From positions 1-14,748 of the forward strand of contig CAZAQC010000015.1 in assembly GCA_964487525.1 (NCBI GenBank): a stretch of DNA of 14,748 bases. The letters are read 5' to 3'. This document shows positions 5,670 through 12,858 of the stretch, in pieces; the stretch's first letter is position 1, and each line of letters opens with the position of its first letter. Position numbers and translations under genes: made by a program. The stretch comes from UBA2177 sp964487525 (GTDB lineage: Bacteria > Patescibacteriota > Dojkabacteria > SC72). The notes under the pieces are model-generated. The model had not been told where the DNA came from, made no database searches, and worked only from the letters and a program-made list of their open reading frames with translations.

Positions 5670-7646
5670 ATGTTGATACTTTTTGAGAAGATAAAGTCAT
5701 ATCTTAAAAATAATAGAACTAAAATTCTGTTATATTCTGGAATAATTGCTTTGCTAGCTTCTTTGTTTGTTATTACTCTTTTTGTTGTATCTCTAAAGGT
5801 TTTCCTTTTGATACCTTTGGCTATTTTGGGAGGCATGGGATTTGTGTCATGTTTGAAAACAATTTTCCCCATAAAAAATATTCTGACGTTTGTCATTTTG
5901 TCACTACTAATTGGTTTGTTTATAAATACTGTAATTATATTTTGTTTGGGTTATCTTGGTTTCGGCATAGGCTATTCTTTCTTTAGTATATATTTAATGA
6001 TAATTTTTTTGTTGAATTTCCTTTTGTATTTTCTTGGAATTAAAGAAAATGAGGTAATAAATTATTTTGAAAATTTCAAATTAGATTATGTAGACATTAT
6101 ATGGTTGGGAGTTCTTTTAGTGTTTACTTTTGTTTTTATTAATATAGCATTTGAAAATTACTTTTTGGGATGGGATGGGTTTTCTTTTTGGGCTGTAGAT
6201 GCGAAGTACATATTTGAGAATGGAGCTATTAGAGATGGAAGCTTCGATATTTTAGCTGGAAGTTATTATTCATTTTATCCTCTACAATTGAATTATGTTT
6301 ATTTATTATACAATGATTTGGTTGAGCAACACGCTAGTATATTGACACTACTTTATGCTTTTATATCAGTATCTTTATTGTACAGCTATGTTATAAGTAT
6401 AAGGCATAGTAAATTGATGAAATCATTTTTGTTTTTAATTATTATAATAACTTTATTTACTTGGTTCTCTATTAATAATGTAGTCTTTACGTTGTATTCA
6501 GATGTTTTTTGTTCCACGATGGCTTTACTTTATACAATTGTCCTGTTCAAGCCAGTTAAGGGTTTGAGATTATCTAGTTATATTGGAAGGTTTCTCTTGA
6601 TATCTTTAATAGCAATAAGTTTTTATTTAACTAAGACGGGTTATTCTGTTGTCTCTCTCTTCTTTTTGGGATTTTATTTCCTGTATGACATTAAGTATAT
6701 ATATGAGGATATATTAAGAAAACCTAAGAGAGTATATATTGTCGGGGGTGTAATTGCTCTTTTTCTCTTTGGTTTTCTCTACTTGAAGAACTATACAGGA
6801 GATGGAGGAATCATAGGCTATGCATTAAAAAATGCTTCCGAAATAGGAGGATCTAGGGCAAAATATTTTTTTGACATGTTTAAATTTCTTTTTTCAGAAA
6901 TTCATCTTTTTTTATTATCTACGATCTCTTTCTTTATAACGTCTTTCTTCTTACTGGAAGGTTTAGATTGGAGAAAATTTAAGAAAGTGCTATTTATTAT
7001 CTTGTTAGCATCTATTCCACTTGTCTTTTATATGATTAAAATGCAAACTTTTGCAGACTATAGCATTTTGAGATATTTGGGTTTGATCTATTTTGCTTTC
7101 CCTTACGTTTTATTCCATCTTTTTCCTAAATCAAAAATTAAAAGTTTTAAAATAGAGCTCTTGGGAGTTTTAGTAATGGTTTTAATACCTTTAACTCTTT
7201 GTCTGTCAATCGCAAGACAATGGAATGTTGACTTTAACTTTACTCCACACACTGGAAGTTACAAACAAGATCCTAATCATATGGATAAGTATTATGTATA
7301 CAGTATGAAAATTCGAGATCTAGTAAAGAACAAATCTAGAATACTTTTTGTGGATGAAGAATTCTCTTCTTTAGGTAATTCTCGTGCACCAAGCATGTTT
7401 TTAAGATATTTCCTTTCGGAATACAGTGTGGGAAGGCAGTACCTTACAGGAGTCGATACATGGTATCCATTTATGAAAGAAGTAAATCCTGATTATGTTG
7501 TCCTTCTGGAATATGATGGATATTGGAATGCATGTAATAATATTCTTGAAGAGGATAATCTTTATCTTATAAAAATTGTAGATGGGCATAAGGATCTTAC
7601 TGATACAGATTGTTTCTTCGAAAAGGAAGATGTTATTAAACTGTAG
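5670..7646 (+). CDS. Polytopic membrane protein, probable GT-C glycosyltransferase
   Basis: A 658-residue protein dominated by membrane helices up to about residue 510, followed by a soluble C-terminal domain of about 150 residues. After roughly five helices comes a loop with LGWDGFSFWAVDAKYIF (166-182), then GSYYSFYPLQLNYVY (197-211). An acidic-aromatic loop followed by a YP motif is what I expect in GT39/ArnT-like enzymes that use polyprenyl-phosphate sugars on the outer face of the membrane. D169 and D177 are candidate catalytic or metal ligands. The C-terminal part (KSRILFVDEEF, PDYVVLLEYDGYW) looks like the globular tail of such transferases. It sits between the FkbM and GT4 genes in a plus-strand run. 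Alternatives are a Wzy-like polymerase or ligase. The GT-C call is moderate and rests on architecture, not on strong motif identity. Confidence 0.6.
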   Translation: MLILFEKIKSYLKNNRTKILLYSGIIALLASLFVITLFVVSLKVFLLIPLAILGGMGFVSCLKTIFPIKNILTFVILSLLIGLFINTVIIFCLGYLGFGIGYSFFSIYLMIIFLLNFLLYFLGIKENEVINYFENFKLDYVDIIWLGVLLVFTFVFINIAFENYFLGWDGFSFWAVDAKYIFENGAIRDGSFDILAGSYYSFYPLQLNYVYLLYNDLVEQHASILTLLYAFISVSLLYSYVISIRHSKLMKSFLFLIIIITLFTWFSINNVVFTLYSDVFCSTMALLYTIVLFKPVKGLRLSSYIGRFLLISLIAISFYLTKTGYSVVSLFFLGFYFLYDIKYIYEDILRKPKRVYIVGGVIALFLFGFLYLKNYTGDGGIIGYALKNASEIGGSRAKYFFDMFKFLFSEIHLFLLSTISFFITSFFLLEGLDWRKFKKVLFIILLASIPLVFYMIKMQTFADYSILRYLGLIYFAFPYVLFHLFPKSKIKSFKIELLGVLVMVLIPLTLCLSIARQWNVDFNFTPHTGSYKQDPNHMDKYYVYSMKIRDLVKNKSRILFVDEEFSSLGNSRAPSMFLRYFLSEYSVGRQYLTGVDTWYPFMKEVNPDYVVLLEYDGYWNACNNILEEDNLYLIKIVDGHKDLTDTDCFFEKEDVIKL

Positions 7647-7653
7647 GTTTGTA

Positions 7654-7659
7654 TATAAT
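7654..7659 (+). promoter_or_regulatory. -10 box of the second GT4 gene, leaderless type
   Basis: A perfect TATAAT in the 18-base gap between genes ends 5 bases before the ATG at 7665. If used, transcription would start at or just inside the start codon. No good -35 is visible, as that stretch is still coding for the upstream gene. Confidence 0.4.
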
Positions 7660-7664
7660 AACCT

Positions 7665-8843
7665 ATGCACATAATAATAGATGCTACTACAACACAAGAC
7701 CAACTAGCATATGCTGGTATAGGTCAATGTACTAAGAACCTCATCCTCTCTCTTGTTAAACAGTATCCTGATACTAAATACTCTTTACTTTTGTTCAATA
7801 ACAAAGAATCTACATTAGGAGATATACATAGATACAAAAATGTTGAAATAGTAGATATTGGTAAATACAAAATAAACGATTACAAAAATGATATATGGTA
7901 TTTCTTTAAAATACTTCCCATTGTAAAAAAAATTAAACAAAAAGACTCCATATTCTTCTCCCCATACTTTTGGAGAAACTTCCCATCATACTCAATGCCA
8001 ACAGTACTCTTTGTACATGACATGAATCTACCAATGTTCAATATGTACTCCCAAATTACTCCCATACACAACTTCATTAGGGCAATACAATACTGGATGA
8101 CTATGTACAAATCTCTTAAATGCAAATACATAGTATGCAATTCTAAAACTACTAAAGATGATTACCTAAAATACTTTCCTAAATATCCCAAAGAAAATGC
8201 AGTTGTATCATACCTAGGTGTAGATCTGGAAGAAAAAGAAACACCTTTAGAAGATGTACTTCCCTCTGACTACAAACAAAGAGGCTACCTCATATATCTA
8301 GGCGGTGGTATTAACAAAAGTAAAAACTCCATAGGAGTTATACAAGGATATATTGAATTTCTTAAATTACTTAAAAAAGATAACCCTCCATACCTTGTAA
8401 TTGCTGGTGGTAAATTCCAAGACAAATCTAAAAAAGAAGTAAAAGAACTCTATGATCTAATTGAAAAAGAAAATATACAATCCAGTGTCATATTCTCAGG
8501 TTTCTATGAAGACATTCAAAAATACTCACTACTCTCTAATGCCTTCGCCTTCATACACCTTGCTTTGTACGAAGGATTTGGATTCTCTGCCATAGAAGCA
8601 TTAAGATCAAAAGTACCAACCATACTACACAAAAGTCCTGTATATGAAGAGCTATTCAATGATGTAGCAGTAATGGTAGATGGTACAAACTCTCAAGAAG
8701 TAGGAAAAAGTATATATGATATATATAGTAATTCTAAAAAATATGAGAGTAGGGTAGAGAAGGGGTATAACCTGTCCAAACAGTATACTTGGGAAAACAC
8801 AGCTAAGATAACACATGATGTATTTAAAAAGGTTTTAGAGTAA
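7665..8843 (+). CDS. Glycosyltransferase family 4 (GT-B)
   Basis: A 392-residue GT-B enzyme. The N-terminal domain starts MHIIIDATTTQ, with the acceptor-side glycine motif AGIGQCTKNLI (17-27) and LFVHDMNLPMF; the linker is CNSKTTKDDY. The C-terminal domain has SYLGVDLEE, then IYLGGGINKSKN, and the EX7E donor motif YEGFGFSAIEAL (E303 and E311), followed by a proline/histidine segment and a C-terminal VEKGYNLSKQYTWENTA helix that packs back on the first domain, as usual in GT4. It is followed 6 bases later by the flippase gene, so the two form one unit. Its coding strand is C-rich relative to G, unlike the neighbouring operons. Only about 26-33% of bases are G+C, as elsewhere. It probably extends the lipid-linked oligosaccharide before export. 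Confidence 0.9.
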   Translation: MHIIIDATTTQDQLAYAGIGQCTKNLILSLVKQYPDTKYSLLLFNNKESTLGDIHRYKNVEIVDIGKYKINDYKNDIWYFFKILPIVKKIKQKDSIFFSPYFWRNFPSYSMPTVLFVHDMNLPMFNMYSQITPIHNFIRAIQYWMTMYKSLKCKYIVCNSKTTKDDYLKYFPKYPKENAVVSYLGVDLEEKETPLEDVLPSDYKQRGYLIYLGGGINKSKNSIGVIQGYIEFLKLLKKDNPPYLVIAGGKFQDKSKKEVKELYDLIEKENIQSSVIFSGFYEDIQKYSLLSNAFAFIHLALYEGFGFSAIEALRSKVPTILHKSPVYEELFNDVAVMVDGTNSQEVGKSIYDIYSNSKKYESRVEKGYNLSKQYTWENTAKITHDVFKKVLE

Positions 8844-8849
8844 TTCCAT

Positions 8850-10121
8850 ATGAACCTTAAAGATTCAATAATTCAAAAGTTTAAAAATAACAAAGAACTT
8901 TCTAAATCCTTCCTTTGGAGATTAACACAAATACTATCCAAACAAGGAACAAGTGCTCTAATGTTCTTCATAGCTACATACTTCTTAGCTAAAGAAGATA
9001 TGGGGATATATACTTACATATCATCAGCCCTACTGCTCTTAGTAATATTTGCAGACTTTGGAATATCTACAGCAACATCCAGATATATAACTCTCTACAA
9101 TACAGAGGACAAAAGTAAAGTTAAGAAAGTTTTCTTTAATTCATCCCTAATGATATTTGGAATATCCATAATAGTAATTCTTTCTGTATTCTTACTTAAA
9201 GAATATATATCCATAAAATATTATGACTATATCCTCTATGCATTACCCATGGTCTTCATCAGCCCTATGACATCTCTTTTGGATGGAATATATAGAGGAT
9301 TAAAAAAGTTCAAACAGTTAGCCATAGTCTCCCTATTAAATTCCTTTGTAGGAATACTAATCTCATACATCCTAGTTACATCGTATGGAATTATAGGGGC
9401 AATATGGGCTCAAATTATTTACTTCTCCATCTATTCATTAATACTCTTAATCCTTCATAAAGAATATGAATTCAAGATTGATAAAAAGATAGTAATGGAT
9501 ATTGGTAAATATTCACTCTCTTTTGGTATTGCTACTCTTGGCTTCTATCTGTTCTCCAAAGTAAATATATTAATACTCGGTAAATATGACTTACTTGAGG
9601 AGATAGCAATATATGAACTACTTAATAAAGTATTTACAGTATTCCTAATACCTTTCTCAGTATTTGGCCAGGTTCTAGCTCCCAATATTGTAGAAATGTT
9701 CTCCCTAAAGAAAATTGATGAAGTAAAGAATGTATTTAAGAACTTATTAAAATACTTACTACTCTTTAATATCTTCTTTATCCCCCTATCTACTATCTTA
9801 GCTAGAATAGGGATAAACCTTTTCTTTCCTTCATATACCAATGGCATTATGGAATCCCTACTACTACCAATATCACTAACATATGCTGTAGCTATTCCTG
9901 TTGTAGTAATTAATACAGGAATTTTGACATCAACAGGACATGCAAAATTAATGGCAATTCAAAATGTAGTTTCGGGTATTGTTAATGTAATACTAAATAT
10001 ATTTGTAATACAAAAATATGGATACCTAGGTGTTGTGTGGGTGACATTTAGTATACAAATACTGTCTACCCTAATATTATATATTGTATATTATTCAAAA
10101 CTATCTAAACCAATATGTTAA
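8850..10121 (+). CDS. Wzx-like polysaccharide flippase (MOP superfamily)
   Basis: A 423-residue membrane protein with about twelve hydrophobic helices (first near 26-46, last near 391-415). The N-terminal sequence FLWRLTQILSKQG, then ADFGISTATSRYITLYN (68-84), and the mid-protein LDGIYRGLKKFKQLAI (144-159) are the conserved blocks of the oligosaccharide flippases of O-antigen and teichuronic acid clusters. It should move the lipid-linked glycan made by the surrounding transferases across the cytoplasmic membrane. ATG 8850 lies 6 bases after the preceding stop, and its own end overlaps the DUF456 start by 7 bases, so the three genes are translationally linked. Length is at the short side of normal for Wzx. 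Family confidence is high; the exact cargo is unknown. Confidence 0.88.
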   Translation: MNLKDSIIQKFKNNKELSKSFLWRLTQILSKQGTSALMFFIATYFLAKEDMGIYTYISSALLLLVIFADFGISTATSRYITLYNTEDKSKVKKVFFNSSLMIFGISIIVILSVFLLKEYISIKYYDYILYALPMVFISPMTSLLDGIYRGLKKFKQLAIVSLLNSFVGILISYILVTSYGIIGAIWAQIIYFSIYSLILLILHKEYEFKIDKKIVMDIGKYSLSFGIATLGFYLFSKVNILILGKYDLLEEIAIYELLNKVFTVFLIPFSVFGQVLAPNIVEMFSLKKIDEVKNVFKNLLKYLLLFNIFFIPLSTILARIGINLFFPSYTNGIMESLLLPISLTYAVAIPVVVINTGILTSTGHAKLMAIQNVVSGIVNVILNIFVIQKYGYLGVVWVTFSIQILSTLILYIVYYSKLSKPIC

Positions 10122-10597
10122 ATATATTCATATATACAATTGCAGGATTACTATCATTAGCAGGCATAGTATTAACAGTAGTCTCTTTCCCAGGTATATG
10201 GCTCATATATATATCAACCATTATGGTTGCCATACTAGATAAATTTGAAGTAATAACCCCTACTATATTAATCATCCTTTTTGTAATATCAGTACTATCC
10301 ACTCTTGTAGACAATATTGTAATAGCCCTTGGTGCTAAGAAGTTAGGAGGAACGGGATGGGGAATGGCAGGAGGAATAATAGGTGGAATAGTTGGGTTAA
10401 TAGTGGGCAACCTTGTAGGTATGTTTGTAGGTCCCTTGATAGGGGCTACACTCTTCGAACTTGTATTTGCACATAAAGACATCAATCAAAGTTTTAAAGC
10501 AGGAATAGGGTCCTTTATCGGAATTTTTGTAAGTATAGTCTTAAAAATTGGGATCAATGTAGGAATAATAGTATATGTAATATCTCGTTTACTGTAG
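10115..10597 (+). CDS. DUF456 family membrane protein
   Basis: A 160-residue, complete-looking member of DUF456. It has hydrophobic helices at about 2-22, 26-40 and 47-70, a glycine-rich stretch with repeated GxxxG-like spacing from about 77 to 114 (for example GGIIGGIVGLIVGNLVG), the conserved charged AHKDINQSFKAG segment (123-134), and a final helix (138-157). The glycine spacing suggests tight helix packing in the membrane. The ATG at 10115 lies inside the flippase gene (7-base overlap), typical of coupled translation. The function of the family is not known to me; presence in a glycan operon may be incidental. Its last 112 bases are also read on the opposite strand by the 10486-11136 gene. 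Confidence 0.8.
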   Translation: MLNIFIYTIAGLLSLAGIVLTVVSFPGIWLIYISTIMVAILDKFEVITPTILIILFVISVLSTLVDNIVIALGAKKLGGTGWGMAGGIIGGIVGLIVGNLVGMFVGPLIGATLFELVFAHKDINQSFKAGIGSFIGIFVSIVLKIGINVGIIVYVISRLL

Positions 10598-11136
10598 ACA
10601 TACAAATTCCCAAATATATCCTTAACAATATATCTATCCCTATTCCAAACATACTCTTTTACTTTAGGTTCCCCTATCTCTTTCTTCTCTCCACTCTGTA
10701 TCTCTATTTCGTAATAGTGTTGTTCTAAAAAATCTAATGCAGTTACTGCAACTATCTTCTCCTCAGTAAGAAATATTGGTCTAATTGTTTCAAAAAAATA
10801 CAACTCTTTTCCTAATATAGTAAATTTAGTAGAAAACTCACTAGGGGAACTAATACTGTAATGCTCAATACTACATAACAATATATCCCCCTTACTATCC
10901 AAACCCACAAATTCATTATTCTCTCTGTTTCCAATAATTGAAATTTCTTTTGATGGAACAGTATACAGGAATATATTTTCATCCTTAACAAAAACAACTT
11001 CAGTCATACTCCTCCATATGACTTGTTGAGGATTAGATATGTTCTCAACCATACTGTAACTTACGATGCTTTCCTTAGGAAGAAAGGTTAACAAATAGTT
11101 TCCAAGCAAAATGGCAATTGTAAAAAATTTCTCCAT
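10486..11136 (-). CDS. Hypothetical exported or membrane-anchored protein, beta-rich
   Basis: A 216-residue protein I do not recognise. Residues 3-19 form one hydrophobic stretch without a clear cleavage site, suggesting export or anchoring. The body is predicted beta-rich with short blade-like strands (TEVVFVKDENIFLY, EFVGLDSKGDILLCSIEHY, KIVAVTALDF, DRYIVKDIFGNLYVYS), which resembles a few blades of a beta-propeller; this is only a pattern impression. It lies 20 bases after the M23 peptidase gene on the same strand and probably shares its mRNA. The last 36 residues (from about 181) are encoded antisense to the DUF456 gene and are rich in I, P and T, so the native stop may have been lost. 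It ends in TGA, the only TGA stop in the window. ATG 11136 has no Shine-Dalgarno sequence. Confidence 0.6.
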   Translation of the reverse strand: MEKFFTIAILLGNYLLTFLPKESIVSYSMVENISNPQQVIWRSMTEVVFVKDENIFLYTVPSKEISIIGNRENNEFVGLDSKGDILLCSIEHYSISSPSEFSTKFTILGKELYFFETIRPIFLTEEKIVAVTALDFLEQHYYEIEIQSGEKKEIGEPKVKEYVWNRDRYIVKDIFGNLYVYSKRDITYTIIPTLIPIFKTILTKIPIKDPIPALKL

Positions 11137-11156
11137 ATATATTGTTAAAATATTAA

Positions 11157-12770
11157 CTAACTCTCTGGGTGAGGATTCTCACCAGACAACCTCCCAGGAT
11201 ATTTTGTATACCCAATTGTGGTTACATTACTCCAATCAGTATTAATATATCTAACAGGATTACTATGTGAGATTGAAGAAGAATCTAATCTTGTTTCAAA
11301 ATGAAGATGATATCCTAACTTTTGACAATTCCAAGCTCCACTATTCCCACTCTTCGCTATAATGGTCCCCTCTTTGACTTGATCTCCTGTATTCACATAA
11401 ATCTCTTCTAGATGAAAATATACTGTATACATACCATTACTCTGTTTAACCTTTACATAATTTCCTCCTGAGAGACACTCTCCGTAGTAATTATCCCAGC
11501 CTTTAGATATCACCTCTCCATCAGACACAGCTAATACCTCTTCCTTGTATGCTCCAAAATCAATCCCAGTATGCGGACTTTGATACTCTGTATATCCATA
11601 CCACTGAGTAACGCCAATAATCTTCTCAAATGGAAATATGAATGGTTTACCACCATCACTATTTGTAAGATCGTAATCAATCAGAGCCAGAAGATACTCA
11701 CTCCTTTCTTCGTGATATATATTAAATTGACTATTCACAATTCTGTATTTCTGTACCATCTTAATCCCTTCCCTGTTCTTAACATGTCCAGCTAGTATGG
11801 AAAAGGTGTCTTCCTTTTGTGTATATGAAAGAATGGAGACCCTGTTCTCGTCCTTACTAATTTCAAAGAATATGGCAGGTGAAATCTCTAAGATATTACT
11901 TTTCAAAAATTTCTCTTCACACCTAAACCAAGTTACTGGCCTAAACAAACTGAAATTACAAACATATTCATCTACCTTAATATTGAAGGTAGGAACTAAC
12001 TCACCATTCACGATTATTGAATACTCATTTGCAAAAGAGTAGATACTTTGAACTGTCAATTTTAACTTTGGAATATCACAAATGACCTTTTCCGTTTTCT
12101 TCTTTAAATACTTAAACTTACAAACAATTTCATTGTTTGAAGATGTACCAAGTACAGCTTTACTACTTGAAGATATATTCCAAACGAGCTCACTCTGTAT
12201 TTCTTCTAAAACCTTTTTCTTCTTTAAATTTTTTGGGATATCAATAGGGGAGATGTCTGGAAAATTTTCCTCCTCTTCCCCTACTACAACCTCCTCAATT
12301 CCTTCTTCCTGGATAGTGGGAATAGCATCTTCTTCATCAAGAGGAGCCTCTTCCTCAGGTACAACTTCTTCTTCTTTTACAAATTCTTTCAATATATCCT
12401 CTGGAATCTCTTTGTTTAATCCAAATACAAATATATCTGAAACATAATCATATGTATCTACAAAAGTATCCTTCGGATGATATTTTACTCTCCAGTAATA
12501 TATCTTCCTGTTTTGTAAACCTCTAAGAGTTTCTGTTGTAAGTAACCCTACCTTTGCCATAGTAAGCTCAAAGTAACTCTCAAACGAATATTCATGCCTG
12601 TATATATATTCATTCTTTGTATCGGTATTCTCCCATTTAAAATTAACAGGAGATTCAGATATGACAGAACCATTGGGTGGATATATTGGTAATATTGTTG
12701 CAAAAGCTTTTTGGCTTGAAAGTAAAAACAGAAAAGAAAGGAGGCCTACTCTAGATATATATTTCTTCAT
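11157..12770 (-). CDS. Secreted M23 (LytM) family peptidase with Fn3-like N-domain
   Basis: A 537-residue exported zinc endopeptidase expected to cut peptide bridges of peptidoglycan or another envelope substrate. Layout: signal peptide (1-24, ending QKAFA); an Fn3-like domain (27-117) with NFKWENTDTKN and YYWRVKYH; a strongly acidic linker (121-172) rich in Glu; a middle region (190-370) with two similar cysteine pairs (C217/C231 and C271/C284); and the LytM domain (about 385-495). The metal ligands are all present: HTGID gives H400 and D404, and HLH gives H490, with H453 and H488 as the catalytic-site histidines. C432 and C482 may form a disulfide. The catalytic site therefore looks functional. 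It is divergent from secA, with a -10 box 7 bases before its ATG. The middle region is unfamiliar to me. Confidence 0.88.
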   Translation of the reverse strand: MKKYISRVGLLSFLFLLSSQKAFATILPIYPPNGSVISESPVNFKWENTDTKNEYIYRHEYSFESYFELTMAKVGLLTTETLRGLQNRKIYYWRVKYHPKDTFVDTYDYVSDIFVFGLNKEIPEDILKEFVKEEEVVPEEEAPLDEEDAIPTIQEEGIEEVVVGEEEENFPDISPIDIPKNLKKKKVLEEIQSELVWNISSSSKAVLGTSSNNEIVCKFKYLKKKTEKVICDIPKLKLTVQSIYSFANEYSIIVNGELVPTFNIKVDEYVCNFSLFRPVTWFRCEEKFLKSNILEISPAIFFEISKDENRVSILSYTQKEDTFSILAGHVKNREGIKMVQKYRIVNSQFNIYHEERSEYLLALIDYDLTNSDGGKPFIFPFEKIIGVTQWYGYTEYQSPHTGIDFGAYKEEVLAVSDGEVISKGWDNYYGECLSGGNYVKVKQSNGMYTVYFHLEEIYVNTGDQVKEGTIIAKSGNSGAWNCQKLGYHLHFETRLDSSSISHSNPVRYINTDWSNVTTIGYTKYPGRLSGENPHPES

Positions 12771-12777
12771 ATATCTA

Positions 12778-12783
12778 AATATA
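12778..12783 (-). promoter_or_regulatory. -10 box of the M23 peptidase operon, leaderless type
   Basis: TATATT on the minus strand (12783-12778), preceded by TG, ends 7 bases before the ATG at 12770. A -35 at 17-base spacing would be AGAATT (12806-12801), a weak match lying within the AAGAATTCTT palindrome. Confidence 0.45.
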
Positions 12784-12797
12784 CATAGTGGAGATTA

Positions 12798-12807
12798 AAG
12801 AATTCTT
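12798..12807. repeat. 10-bp palindrome in the M23/secA divergent promoter region
   Basis: AAGAATTCTT is a perfect palindrome and, allowing one mismatch pair, extends to 16 bases (12795-12810). It covers the -35 positions of both divergent promoters, so it is a candidate operator for a dimeric regulator, though short AT-rich palindromes can occur by chance. Confidence 0.4.
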
Positions 12808-12831
12808 AAAAAGTACAATATGGTATATAAT
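12803..12831 (+). promoter_or_regulatory. Promoter of secA
   Basis: TTCTTA (12803-12808) is followed after 17 bases by a perfect TATAAT (12826-12831). Transcription would begin near 12838, leaving a leader of about 21 bases before the ATG at 12859. The leader has no purine-rich ribosome binding sequence. Confidence 0.5.
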
Positions 12832-12858
12832 CAAAAGATTACTTTCTAACAATACAAT

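Noticed and set aside
10105..10485. Minus-strand frame of 126 codons directly following, in the same frame, the TGA of the 10486-11136 gene
   Set aside because: I considered TGA readthrough or an alternative code (TGA as glycine). The real genes contain no internal TGA, and this frame is antisense to a glycine-rich membrane gene, which explains its proline-rich openness.
12082..12447. Plus-strand serine-rich open frame
   Set aside because: It is the antisense of the Glu-rich linker of the M23 peptidase (GAA/GAG codons read as TTC/CTC/TCT), with no start signal or family likeness.
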